Shown here one piece after another: positions 47,137-58,334 of a stretch of 64,000 nucleotides of DNA. The notes beneath the pieces are model-generated. The model did not search any database. It was not told the DNA's origin and saw only the letters and a program-made list of their open reading frames with translations. The DNA is from Panopea generosa (taxonomy: Eukaryota > Mollusca > Bivalvia > Adapedonta > Hiatellidae): positions 46,869,228 through 46,933,227 of the forward strand of contig CM055901.1 in the NCBI GenBank assembly GCA_029582155.1, written 5' to 3'. A program made the translations under genes and the position numbers. Every line of letters begins with the position of its first letter. Position 1 is the stretch's first letter.

Positions 47137-49344
47137 AAAAACAAGAGGCCCAAGAGGGCCTGCGGACGCTCTACTGACTCATAGTGGCCATAGCACTTTT
47201 TGAAATTCTACTATGCAATAGAAACATTGGCCATCTTGAATTTTAGATAGAAAAAATAAATCTTTTGTATAGTCTCCTATGCAACAGAAACATCCATGTA
47301 AAGTTTCAATTTAATTGGCATAGTGGTTTCAAAATAAATGAAAAAAAAGAAGAGAATTTTCTGTTTTCCCACAGTATCCCTATGTAAAATTCTAAGTCCC
47401 CATACAAGGCCCCTTTATATTTTAGCCCCTAAACTCTTATCTGCAATCAAACCCCTACACTTAGGGATAATTTATATCAAATATGTACAAATCTGACATA
47501 CCGGTTCTTAAGAAAACAATTTTACTAATTCCCAATTTGTACCCCTTTGGGGCCCCTCCTGACCCCTTAAGACATAGGAACCCAGTCATTTTTACAAATC
47601 TTAACCTCCTTCACCTAACAATGCTTTAGTGAAAATATAGGTAAAATCATTTCCATTCAAAAAAAATAATAAAAATATTTTATTATATTGACATGAGTCC
47701 CCTAATTGAACTCTTGGGGCAGGGTCATCTTTAACCCTAGGGACACCATTTGATCAAATCTAACGGAACTATAGTTGGTCATCATTACTACATAAACATT
47801 TTGAAAATCTGTTGGGCCGTTCATGAGAAGAAGATTTTTTAAGTTTTGGACTATTTTTAGTAATGGTGGCCATCTTGAATTTCAGATCGAAAAAAAAAAT
47901 CTTCAGTATAATCTCCTATGCAATAGAACCACCCATGTGAAGTTTAAGTTTAACTGGCCTGTGGTTTCAGGACAGATGAAAGAAAAAGAGAATTTTCTGT
48001 TTTCCCATAGTATCCCTATGTAAAATTCTAAGTCCCCTTACAGATCCCCTATAAATTTTAGCCCCTAAATTCTTATTTGCAATCAAACCCCTACACATAG
48101 GGATAATTTATGCAAAATATGAACAAATTTGACATACCGGTTCTTAAGAAAACGAATTTAGTAAATCCCAATTTGTATTCTTTTGGGGCCCCTCCTGACC
48201 CCTTAAGACAGTGGAACCCAGTCATTTTTACAAATTTGAACCTCCTTCACCAAACAATGCTTCTGTGAAGATATAGGCAAAATCATTTCCATTTTAAAAA
48301 AAAAATATAAAAAAATATTATAATGACATGTGTCCCCTAATTGAACCCTTGGGGCGGGGTCATATTTAACCCTAGGGACACCATTTGAACAAATCTAACA
48401 AAACTATAGTTGGTCATCATTACTACATAAATATTTTGAAAATCTGTTGGGCCATTCATACGAAGAAGATTTTTTAAGTTTTGGACTATTTTTAGTAATG
48501 GCAGCCATCTTGAATTTCAAATCGAAAAAATAAATCTTCGGTATAGTCTCCTATGCAATAGAAACACCCATGTGAAGATTCAGTTAAACTGGCCTAGTGG
48601 TTTCAGAACAGATGAAAGAAAAAGAGAATTTTCTGTTTTCATAGTATCCCTGTGTAAAATTTTAAGTCCCCTTACAGGGCCCCTATAAATTTTAGCCCCT
48701 AAATTCTAATATGCAATCAAACCCCTACACATAGGGATAATTTATGGAAAATATGAATAAATCTGACATACCAGTTCTTAAGAAAACAAATTTAGTAATT
48801 CCCAATTTGTACCCTTTTGGGGCCCCTCCTGACCCCTTAAGACAGTGGAACCCAGTCATTTTTACAAATCTGAACCTCCTTCACCAAACAATGCTTCTGT
48901 GAAGATATAGGCAAAATCATTTCCATTTTTAAAAAAAAAAGTAAAAAAATATTATAATGACATGTGTCCCCTAATTGAACCCTCGGGGCGGGGTCATATT
49001 TAACCCTAGGGACACCATTTGAACAAATCTAACAAAACTATAGTTGGTCATCATTACTACATAAACATTTTGAACATCTGTTGGGCCGTTCATGAGAAGA
49101 AGATTTTTTAAGTTTTGGACTATTTTTAGTAACGGCGGCTATCTTGAATTTCAGATCGAAAAAAAAAATCTTCTGTATAGTCTCCTATGCAATAGAAACA
49201 CCCATGTGAAGTTTCAGTTTAATTGGCCTAGTGGTTTCAGAGAAATAGCTGCTAACAGACGACAGACGACAGACGACAGACGTCAGACCACGGACGACAG
49301 ACAACGAGCCATCGCATAAGCACTTTGGCCAGTAGAGCTCAAAA
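47137..49344 (+). mobile_element. hairpin-headed iterated element with about 636-bp units
   Basis: The 5' hairpin is AGGCCC-AAGA-GGGCCT (47146-47161, perfect). Internal units of about 636 bp are marked by GGCCATCTTGAATTTCAGAT at about 47229, 47867, 48503 and 49138. Each also has TATAGTCTCCTATGCAATAG, GGGGCCCCTCCTGACCCCTT and AAGAAGATTTTTTAAGTTTT. The 3' end has ACAGACGACAGACGACAGAC and then GCCAGTAGAGCTCAAAA. The plan matches the elements at 15101 and 45637 although the unit sequence is different. No protein frame of note. Confidence 0.78.
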
Positions 49345-49555
49345 TTGATGCTTGGAAATTGGGGTATGATTACATGATTTCTGATGTCTACTTTCACTTT
49401 GTCACCAGTGTACACACTGAGCAGAGAAAAAAATCTCTTATATGAAACATGACCCCTACTTTTCTCATCATATTTTGATAGTGCAGAGGTTGACAAACAG
49501 TAAAATGTAGGTTTCACTTCTTTCATTTGTGATTCTCTATGAATGACAAGCCTTT
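49345..49555 (-). repeat. arm 2 of the inverted duplication (partner 44985-45190)
   Basis: Reverse-complement match in order to 44985-45190, beginning immediately right of the 47137 element. It holds part of a 113-codon minus-strand frame (49185-49526) with LLSVYTGDKVKVDIRNHV. Confidence 0.72.
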
Positions 49556-50420
49556 AAACTTTTATTATTTAGCTGAGCGTGCGACTCTACTTGCTACGCA
49601 GTTTGAAAGTAGTTACTGGAGTGATGTTATAGTAATTCTTTGAATGAGTGAAGAATAAATTGTTAGTATTATTAACATACATGTTTTATATGCTGATAAT
49701 GAAAATGTATTGTGATCATAAATCAGCTAACAAAACATGATTTGTTAAAATAGTTTGCTTATTGTTTCAAACTTGGAAAGAAACAACAACAGATTCTAAT
49801 CCGTTAGTTACCGAATATTGGGATACTCAAACGTAAACTGGAACAAGAACACTGGTATCTGTATATTTATCGGGTACAGTTAAATTCAAATATTAATGCC
49901 ACAACTGTTACTTTGGCCACAGCAGTTTTACAAGCATAATCTACCAATTAATTTTTTTAGCCAAACAATCATGTTCAATATTTTCTGGTAGACTCTGATG
50001 CTTTGCATCAATATTTTCTTGTTTTAACAATTTTACTGAACTGGTGTTATCTTAACTGTTTAAATACAGTACAACAGCACTAGTCGTGTTTGCTTAATCA
50101 TTGTTCCACTATATTCAGGTATGAATGGTAAACCAATATGACGGACACAGTTGTTTTTTTACTTCTCAACATTACAACATTAACTTTGCTTATTTGTTTG
50201 ATCTAATTCACATCATGTTTTTCCAAATAATATTCTGAGACCATGCTACAAGCAACACTCTTGAATGGAAACCACTTTAAACTCAAAATCATATAGAAGT
50301 TTTCACAGTCAACATGTCTATCAAAGTCAGTGGAAATATCCTCAACTCTTACAAATAGTTATGACATACCAAACATTGCTGGATCTAAACCTTCACAATG
50401 TTCTTGCAATGAGTCTTATA
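49556..50420. other. unique AT-rich sequence, no gene seen
   Basis: Nothing recognised. Confidence 0.4.
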
Positions 50421-50620
50421 ACCAAACATCAAAACTGTACATCCTTCTCAAAACAACATTCTGCAACATAACCAAACATCAAAACTGTACATCCTTCTCA
50501 AAACAACACGCTGCAACATAACCAAACATCAAAACTGTACATCCTTCTCAAAACAACACGCTGCAACATAACCAAACATCAAAACTGTACATCCTTCTCA
50601 AAACAACACGCTGCAACATA
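50421..50620. repeat. 50-bp tandem array, 4 units
   Basis: Units contain ACCAAACATCAAAACTGTAC and ATCCTTCTCAAAACAACACG. The last three are identical by eye and the first differs by a few bases. Confidence 0.93.
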
Positions 50621-50898
50621 CCATATTGTTTTCATGTACACTTATCAGGATGTAAAAGTAAATGTTTATTTAAACTGCCTTCAGCTATCCCAGGTTTGTT
50701 GGCAAACCAATCATCAACTCGATCAGCAATTAAAGATTTCTGGAGTTTATTAAGATTAAGACTCTGGTGCAGAAAACTTACCAAAGAAATGATTTAACAC
50801 AGATATTTAAATATGTTGTTTAAATTTGAAATGCTCCTAAATTTTAGTTTTTGATAGTTATTGCTCAGCTTGATTTAAGAGAATATGTTTTGGCATTG

Positions 50899-53800
50899 TA
50901 CTGAGTAAAACCTCATTGCTCCTGGTTATTATACTACACTCGGTTCCGTTATAAAACGTTTGCCGGGATCCACTGAATGAAACCCTATATATGCGGAATC
51001 ATGTTACAAATATCCCATGGTGCTCTGCGCTACACTATTTGGCATTACTTTATCCTGCGAAGTACCATAAACAAATACATGTAAATGTGTGATAAATATG
51101 ACAGACAATTGTCTGTCAGCGTAAATCAATTAAAAGTGATGTTGGTAAGAAGTTTTTATCATATCAGTCTGAATTATCAAGGTGTAATCCATCCACAAAT
51201 ATCATAAACACTTAGCAATTTACTTGAGATTTTCGATCAATTCATCACAAATTTTTATTACATCTGGTTGAAAAATCAATTTTAAATTTGGAAGCCATAT
51301 AAAAAACATGTAATGACAAGTTTTGCATTATATCTGACTGAGTTATAACAAAACCTGAGTGTACTAAACTCACTGAAAAATCTTGTTTTAGTAATATTGT
51401 GCTAAGTAAAACCTCATTGTTTCTGGTTATTATACTAATCAACTCACTGAAAAACTTGTTTTAGATATATTGTGCTAAGTAAAACCTCATTGCTCCTGGT
51501 TATTATACTAATCAACTTACTGAAAAAACATGTTTCAGTAATAATGTGCTGAGTAAATCCTCATTGTTTCTGGTTGTTATACTAATCAACTCACTGAAAA
51601 ACTTGTTTCAGTAATATTGTGCTGAGTAAAACCTCATTGCTCCTGGTAATTATACTAATCAACTCATTGAAAAATCTTGTTTCAGTAATATTGTGCTAAG
51701 TAAAACTTCATTGCTCCTGGTTATTACAATAATCAACTTACTGAAAAAACTTGTTTTAGTAATATTGTGCTGAGTAAAACCTCATTGCTCCTGGTTATTA
51801 TACAATCAACTCACTGAAAAGCTTGTTTCAGTAATAATGTGATGAGTAAAACCTCATTGTTTCTGGTTATTATACTAATCAACTCACTGAAAAACTTGTT
51901 TCAGTAATATTGTGCTGAGTAAAACCTCATTGCTCCTGGTTATTATACTAATCAACTCACTGAAAAATCTTGTTTCAGTAATATTGTGCTAAGTAAAACT
52001 TCATTGCTCCTGGTTATTACAATAATCAACTTACTGAAAAAAACTTGTTTTAGTAATATTGTGCTGAGTAAAACCTCATTGCTCCTGGTTATTATACTAA
52101 TCAACTCACTGAAAAATCTTGTTTCAGTAATATTGTGCTAAGTAAAACTTCATTGCTTCTGGTTATTACAATAATCAACTTACTGAAAAAAACTTGTTTT
52201 AGTAATATTGTCCTGAGTAAAACCTCATTGCTCCTGGTTATAATACTAATCAACACACTGAAAAAACATGTTTTAGTAATATTGTGCTGAGTAAAGCCTC
52301 ATTGCTCCTGGTTATTATACTAATCAACTCACTGAAAAATCTTGTTTTAATTATATTGTGCTGAATAAAATCCCATTGCTCCTGGTTAATATACAAAATG
52401 GACTCACTGAAAAAAACTTGTTTTAGTAATATTGTGCTGAGTAAAATCCCATTGCTCCTGGTTATTATACTACTCAACTCACTGAAAAATCTTGTTTCAG
52501 TAATATTGTGCTGAGTAAAACCTCATTGCTCCTAGTTATTTTACTAATCAACTCACTGAAATCCTTGTTTCAGTAATATTTTGCTGAGTAAAGCCTCATT
52601 GCTCCTGGTTATTATACTAATCAACCCACTGAAAAGTCTTGTTTCAGTAATATTGTGCTGAGTAAAGCCTCATTGCTTCTGGTTATTATACTTATCAACA
52701 CACTGAGAAATTTTGTTTTAGTAATTTTGTGCTGAGTAAAACCTCATTGCTCCTGGTTATTATACTAATCAACTCACTGAAAAATCTTGTTTCAGTAATA
52801 CTGTGCTGAGTATAACGTCATTGCTTCTTGTTATAATAATAATCAACACACTGAGTAACTTGTGTTAGTAATATTGTGCTGAGTATAACCTCATTGCTCC
52901 TGGTTATTATACTAATCAACACACTTAAAATATTGTATCAGTAATACTGTGCTGCGTAAAACCTCATTGCTCTTGGTTGTTATACTAATCAACTCATTGA
53001 AAAAACTTGTTTAGTTATATTGTGCTGAGTAAAATCCCATTGCTCCTGGTTATTATACTAAATGGACTCACTGAAAAAAACTTGTTTTAGTAATATTGTG
53101 CTGAGTAAAATCCCATTACTCCTGGTTATTATACTACTCAACTCACTGAAAAATCTTGTTTCAGTAATATTGTGCTGAGTAAAACCTCATTGCTCCTAGT
53201 TATTATACTAATCAACACACTTAAAATATTGTATCAGTAATACTGTGCTGCGTAAAACCTCATTGCTCTTGGTTGTTATACTAATCAACTCATTGAAAAA
53301 ACTTGTTTAGTTATATTGTGCTGAGTAAAATCCCATTGCTCCTGGTTATTATACTAAATGGACTCACTGAAAAAAACATGTTTTAGTAATATTGTGCTGA
53401 GTAAAACCTCATTACTCCTGGTTATTATACTAATCAACACACTTAAAATATTGTATCAGTAATACTGTGCTGCGTAAAACCTCATTGCTCTTGGTTGTTA
53501 TACTAATCAACTCATTGAAAAAACTTGTTTAGTTATATTGTGCTGAGTAAAATCCCATTGCTCCTGGTTATTATACTAAATGGACTCACTGAAAAAAACA
53601 TGTTTTAGTAATATTGTGCTGAGTAAAACCTCATTACTCCTGGTTATTATACTAATCAACACACTGAAAAAACTTGTTTTAGTAATATTGTGCTGAGTAA
53701 ATCCTCATTGCTCCTGGTTATTATACTAATCAACTCACTGAGTAACTTGTGTTAGTAATATTGTGCTGAGTATCACCTCATTGATCCTGGTTATTATACT

Positions 53801-55060
53801 AATCAACACTCTTAAAATATTGTATCAGTAATACTGTGCTGAGTAAAACCTCATTGCTCCTGGTTATTATACTAATCAACTCATTGAAAAAACTTGTTTT
53901 AGTAATATTGTGCTGAGTAAAATCCCATTGCTCCTGGTTATTATACTAATCAACACACTTAAAATATTGTATCAGTAATACTGTGCTGCGTAAAACCTCA
54001 TTGCTCTTGGTTGTTATACTAATCAACTCATTGAAAAAACTTGTTTAGTTATATTGTGCTGAGTAAAATCCCATTGCTCCTGGTTATTATACTAAATGGA
54101 CTCACTGAAAAAAACATGTTTTAGTAATATTGTGCTGAGTAAAACCTCATTACTCCTGGTTATTATACTAATCAACACACTGAAAAAACTTGTTTTAGTA
54201 ATATTGTGCTGAGTAAATCCTCATTGCTCCTGGTTATTATACTAATCAACTCACTGAGTAACTTGTGTTAGTAATATTGTGCTGAGTATCACCTCATTGA
54301 TCCTGGTTATTATACTAATCAACACTCTTAAAATATTGTATCAGTAATATTGTGCTGAGTAAAACCTCATTGCTCCTGGTTATTATACTAATCAACTCAT
54401 TGAAAAAACTTGTTTTAGTAATATTGTGCTGAGTAAAACCTCATTGCTCCTGGTTATTATACTAATCAACTCACTGAAAAAAACTTGTTTTAGTAATATT
54501 GTGCTGACCTCTTTGCTCCTGGTTATTATACTAATCAACTCATTGAAAAAACTTGTTTCAGTAATATTGTGCTGGGTAAAACCTCTTTGCTCCTGGTTAT
54601 TATACTAATCAACATACTGAAACAAACTTGTTATAGTAATATTGTGCTGAGTAAAACCTCATTGCTCCTGGCTTTTATACTAATCAACTCACTGAAAAAT
54701 CTTGTTTCAGTAATACTGTGCTGCGTAAAACCTCATTGCTCCTGGTTATTATTCTAATCAACTCACTGAAAAATCTTGTTTTAGTAATATTGTGCTGACC
54801 TCTTTGCTCCTGGTTATTATACTAATCAACTCACTGAAAAATCTTGTTTCAGTAATACTGTGCTGCGTAAAACCTCATTGCTTCTGGTTATTATACTAAT
54901 CAACACACTGAAAAAACTTGTTTTAGTAATATTGTGCTGACCTCTTTGCTCCTGGTTATTGTACTACTCAACTCACTGAATAAACTTGTTTTAGTAATAT
55001 TGTGCTCAGTAAAACCTCATTGCTCCTGGTTATTATACTACTCAACTCACTGAAAAACGT
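50899..55060. repeat. second 74-bp tandem array, about 50 units, split by a MITE
   Basis: The unit contains AATATTGTGCTGAGTAAAAC, CTCATTGCTCCTGGTTATTA and TACTAATCAACTCACTGAAA. It is unrelated to the other 74-bp array. Units vary (CATTGCTCTTGG, ATCCCATTG, AAATGGACTC and others). The variants recur in order as a 7-unit block of about 516 bp (53435-53950 repeated at 53951-54466), a higher-order repeat. The first unit is separated from the rest by the 425-bp element at 50937-51361. Confidence 0.95.
50937..51361. mobile_element. 425-bp mariner-like MITE inside the satellite
   Basis: The left end is CACTCGGTTCCGTTAT. The right end, reverse-complemented, is CACTCAGGTTTTGTTAT. TA flanks both sides (50935-50936 and 51362-51363). 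Related to the 1.3-kb element at 6237-7537. Confidence 0.8.
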
Positions 55061-55167
55061 TGTTAGTAATATTAAAATGATTAAAGCTTCATTGATTTTA
55101 AGGTTAAAATAAGTCACTAGAAATGCTAAATTGTTTTTTACAGTGTGCTGAGTAAAATCATCATGTA

Positions 55168-57172
55168 TCTGATTTTAGTATGTCTTTGCAGTGGGTGGTT
55201 TTGGCATTTAATTGTCCATGTAAAATCTCCATGTATCTGCTTCTAATATGTCTTAGCAAAAGGTGGTTTTGGCATTGTTTGTGTGAAATCTCCATGTATC
55301 TAGCTATAATATGTCTTTGCAAAAGGTTATTTTGGCATTGTTTGTGTAAAATCTCCATGTATCTAGTCATTATATGTCTTTGAAAAAGGTTATTTTGGCA
55401 TTGTTTGTGTAAAATCTCCATGTATCTAGTCATTATATGTCTTTGAAAAAGGTTATTTTGGCATTGTTTGTGTAAAATCTCCATGTATCTAGTTATTTTA
55501 TGTCTTTGCAAAACGTTTTGGCATTGTTTGTGTGAAATCTCCATGTATCTAGTTATTATATGTCTTTGTTAAAGGTTATTTTGGCATTTTTTGTGTGAAA
55601 TCTCCATGTATCTTGTTATTATATGTTTTTGCAAAAGGTTATTTTGACATTGTTTGTGTGAAATCTCCATGTATCTAGTTATTATATGTCTTTGCAAAAG
55701 GTTATTTTGGCATTGTTTGTGTGAAATCTCCATGTATCTAGTTATTGTATGTCTTTGCAAAAGGTTATTTTGGCATTGTTTGTGTATAATCTCCATGTAT
55801 CTAATTATTATATGTCTTTGCAAAAGGTTTTGACATTGTTTGTGTAACATCTCCATGTATCTGCTTCTAATATTTCTTTGCAAAAGGTGGTTTTGGCAGT
55901 GTTTGTGTAAAATCTCCATGTATCTAGTTATTATATATGTCTTTGCAAAAGGTTATTTTAGCATTGTTTGTGTGAAATCTCCATGTATCTTGTTATTATA
56001 TGTCTTTGTTAAAGGTTATTTTGTAGGTTCCATGTATGTGTATCTAGTTATTATATGTCTTTGCAAAAGGTTTTTTTGGCATTGTTTGTGTGAAATCTCC
56101 ATGTATCTTGTTATTATATGTCTTTGTTAAAGGTTATTTTGGCATTGTTTGTGTAAAATCTCCATATATCTAGTTATTATATGTCTTTGTTAAAGGTTAT
56201 TTTGGCATTATTTGTGTGAAATCTCCATGTATCTTGTTATTATATGTCTTTGCAAAAGGTTATTTTGGCATTGTTTGTGTGAAATCTCCATGTATCTAGT
56301 TATGATATGTCTTTGAAAAAGGTTATTTTGGCATTGTTTGTGTGAAATCTCCATGTATCTTGTTATTATATGTCTTTGCAAACGGTTATTTTGGCATTGT
56401 TTGTGTAAAATCTCCATGTATCTTGTTATTATATGTCTTTGCAAAAAGTTATTTTGGCATTGTTTGTGTAAAATCTCCATGTATCTAGTTATTATATGTC
56501 TTTGCAAAAGGTTATATGGCATTGTTTGTGTGAAATCTCCATGTATCTTGTTATTATATGTCTTTGCAAAAGGTTATTTTGGCATTGTTTGTGTAAAATC
56601 TCCATGTATCTAGTTATTATATGTCTTTGTTAAAGGTTATTTTGGCATTGTTTGTGTGAAATCTCCATGTATCTAGTTATTATATGTCTTTGCAAAAGGT
56701 TATTTTGACATTGTTTGTGTAAAATCTCCATGTATATAGTTATTATGTCTTTGCAAAAGGTTATTTTGGCATTGTTTGTGTGAAATCTCCATGTATCTTG
56801 TAATTATATGTCTTTGCAAAAGGTTATTTTGACATTGTTTGTGTGAAATCTCCATGTATATAGTTATTATATGTCTTTGCAAAAGGTTATTTTGGCATTG
56901 TTTGTGTAAAATCTCCATGTATCTAGTTATTATATGTTTTTGCAAAAGGTTATTTTGGCATTGTTTGTGTGAAATCTCCATGTATCTAGTTATTATATGT
57001 CTTTGCAAAAGGTTATTTTGGCATTGTTTGTGTGAAATCTCCATGTATCTAGTCATTATATGTCTTTGCAAAAGGTTATATTGGCATTGTTTGTGTAAAA
57101 TCTCCATGTATCTAGTTATAATATGTCTTTGCAAAAGGTTAAATTGGCATTGTTTGTGTAAAATCTCCATAT
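55168..57172. repeat. 63-bp tandem array, about 32 units
   Basis: The unit contains TCTTTGCAAAAGGTTATTTT, GGCATTGTTTGTGTGAAATC and TCCATGTATCTAGTTATTAT. Variants (TTAAAGG, GAAAAAGG, ATCTTG) are interspersed. The unit is 21 codons long, which explains the periodic minus-strand frames of up to 167 codons; no domain is seen. The unit at 55140-55200 is transitional with the preceding 74-bp array (GTGCTGAGTAAAATCATCAT). Confidence 0.95.
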
Positions 57173-58334
57173 AACAAATCCTCTGAAAGAATTGTTTTGA
57201 CATTGTACGTGAATTTTATCAACTTCTGTACTGTTTTGGCATTGTGCAGAGTAAACTCTCTTGGGAAATAAATTTGTGCAAAAAAGACACTCACAATGTC
57301 TTTTGATTAAATTGTATGCTAAAAAGTCCATATGCAAAATATACTGCTTGCACAGAAGCAACCACATGTTTTAACATTCTCAGATGAAAAGTCATTATTA
57401 ATAATATTTCACAATCCAGAAATAACAATATTGTAAAAAATGTGTTTGTTTTCTACAAGATGACAGATATAAATGATACCAGCATTTTGTACAACAAACT
57501 GCTACCAGCAGGGAATACAATCTTAAATGTGTTTATATCCACTTAATGAATATTAATTACAACCTTGTACAACTTAACAGTTTAACATAAATGCATACGT
57601 TTCTCTTCATAAATACAAAAATAAATATATACACAGCAAGCAGCATGGCATTTGGACACCGCGAGCCACCATCGCAGCATGAACATGATATATAGAACAA
57701 TCATAAATCAGTGTATTAAGAAACAGTGACACCAGTGAATCCACCACTGCATTCAGATTCTTGTAAAATTTAACTGATGATAACAAATATCGAATTTTAA
57801 TACATAGTCTTTTTGTTATAATATTTAGACCTGAAGTTATTCAATGGAAACCATTTTTTGACCAAAAATGAAACAGAAAAGGAGTCATAAATTAACTGCA
57901 TAATATGACTGAAATCAACAGATATCAAATTCTATAATTATATAGCTTCACATCAAATATTAATATAATATATACCAGAAATATTAATCTGAAGCAATTT
58001 GGACATGGGTTCCCCTTCACCACACTCCGAATGAAAGTGACATAAACATTGCCAGGTTATAAAAGCACTTACATTTGAATTGCCTGATGAGCTGCATCCA
58101 CAGCCTACATTATCTGATACTAGAATGCAATGATCTAATGGAGGATATTTTCATTATAATAAATTCTCTAAAAACAAATGTCAGAGATGAAGACTTTCCC
58201 CTGATGCAGGGTCTCCTCTCTCATATACTTATTGTCATGCTTGTTTATATGTTCTTTTATCAACAGTGTTTCAGTTTTAAATTGTGATGTAATCATCATT
58301 CCTGGGATCAGGTGATTTGCCAGTACAAGACAAA
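57173..58334. other. intronic sequence, no gene confirmed
   Basis: Includes a degenerate copy (about 57800-58010) of the repeat at 14260-14520. A possible minus-strand 47-nt exon at 58073-58119 was considered and not accepted. Confidence 0.4.

Noticed and set aside
55161..57203. Minus-strand 21-residue repeat protein (MEISHKQCQNNLLQRHI)
   Set aside because: Exact reflection of the 63-bp satellite; the plus strand is equally open.
58073..58119. 47-nt minus-strand candidate exon (acceptor TTCTAG, donor GTAAGTG), one open frame SDNVGCGCSSSGNSN
   Set aside because: Too short, weak polypyrimidine tract and no match to a known PDE4 N-terminal exon; would need RNA junction evidence.
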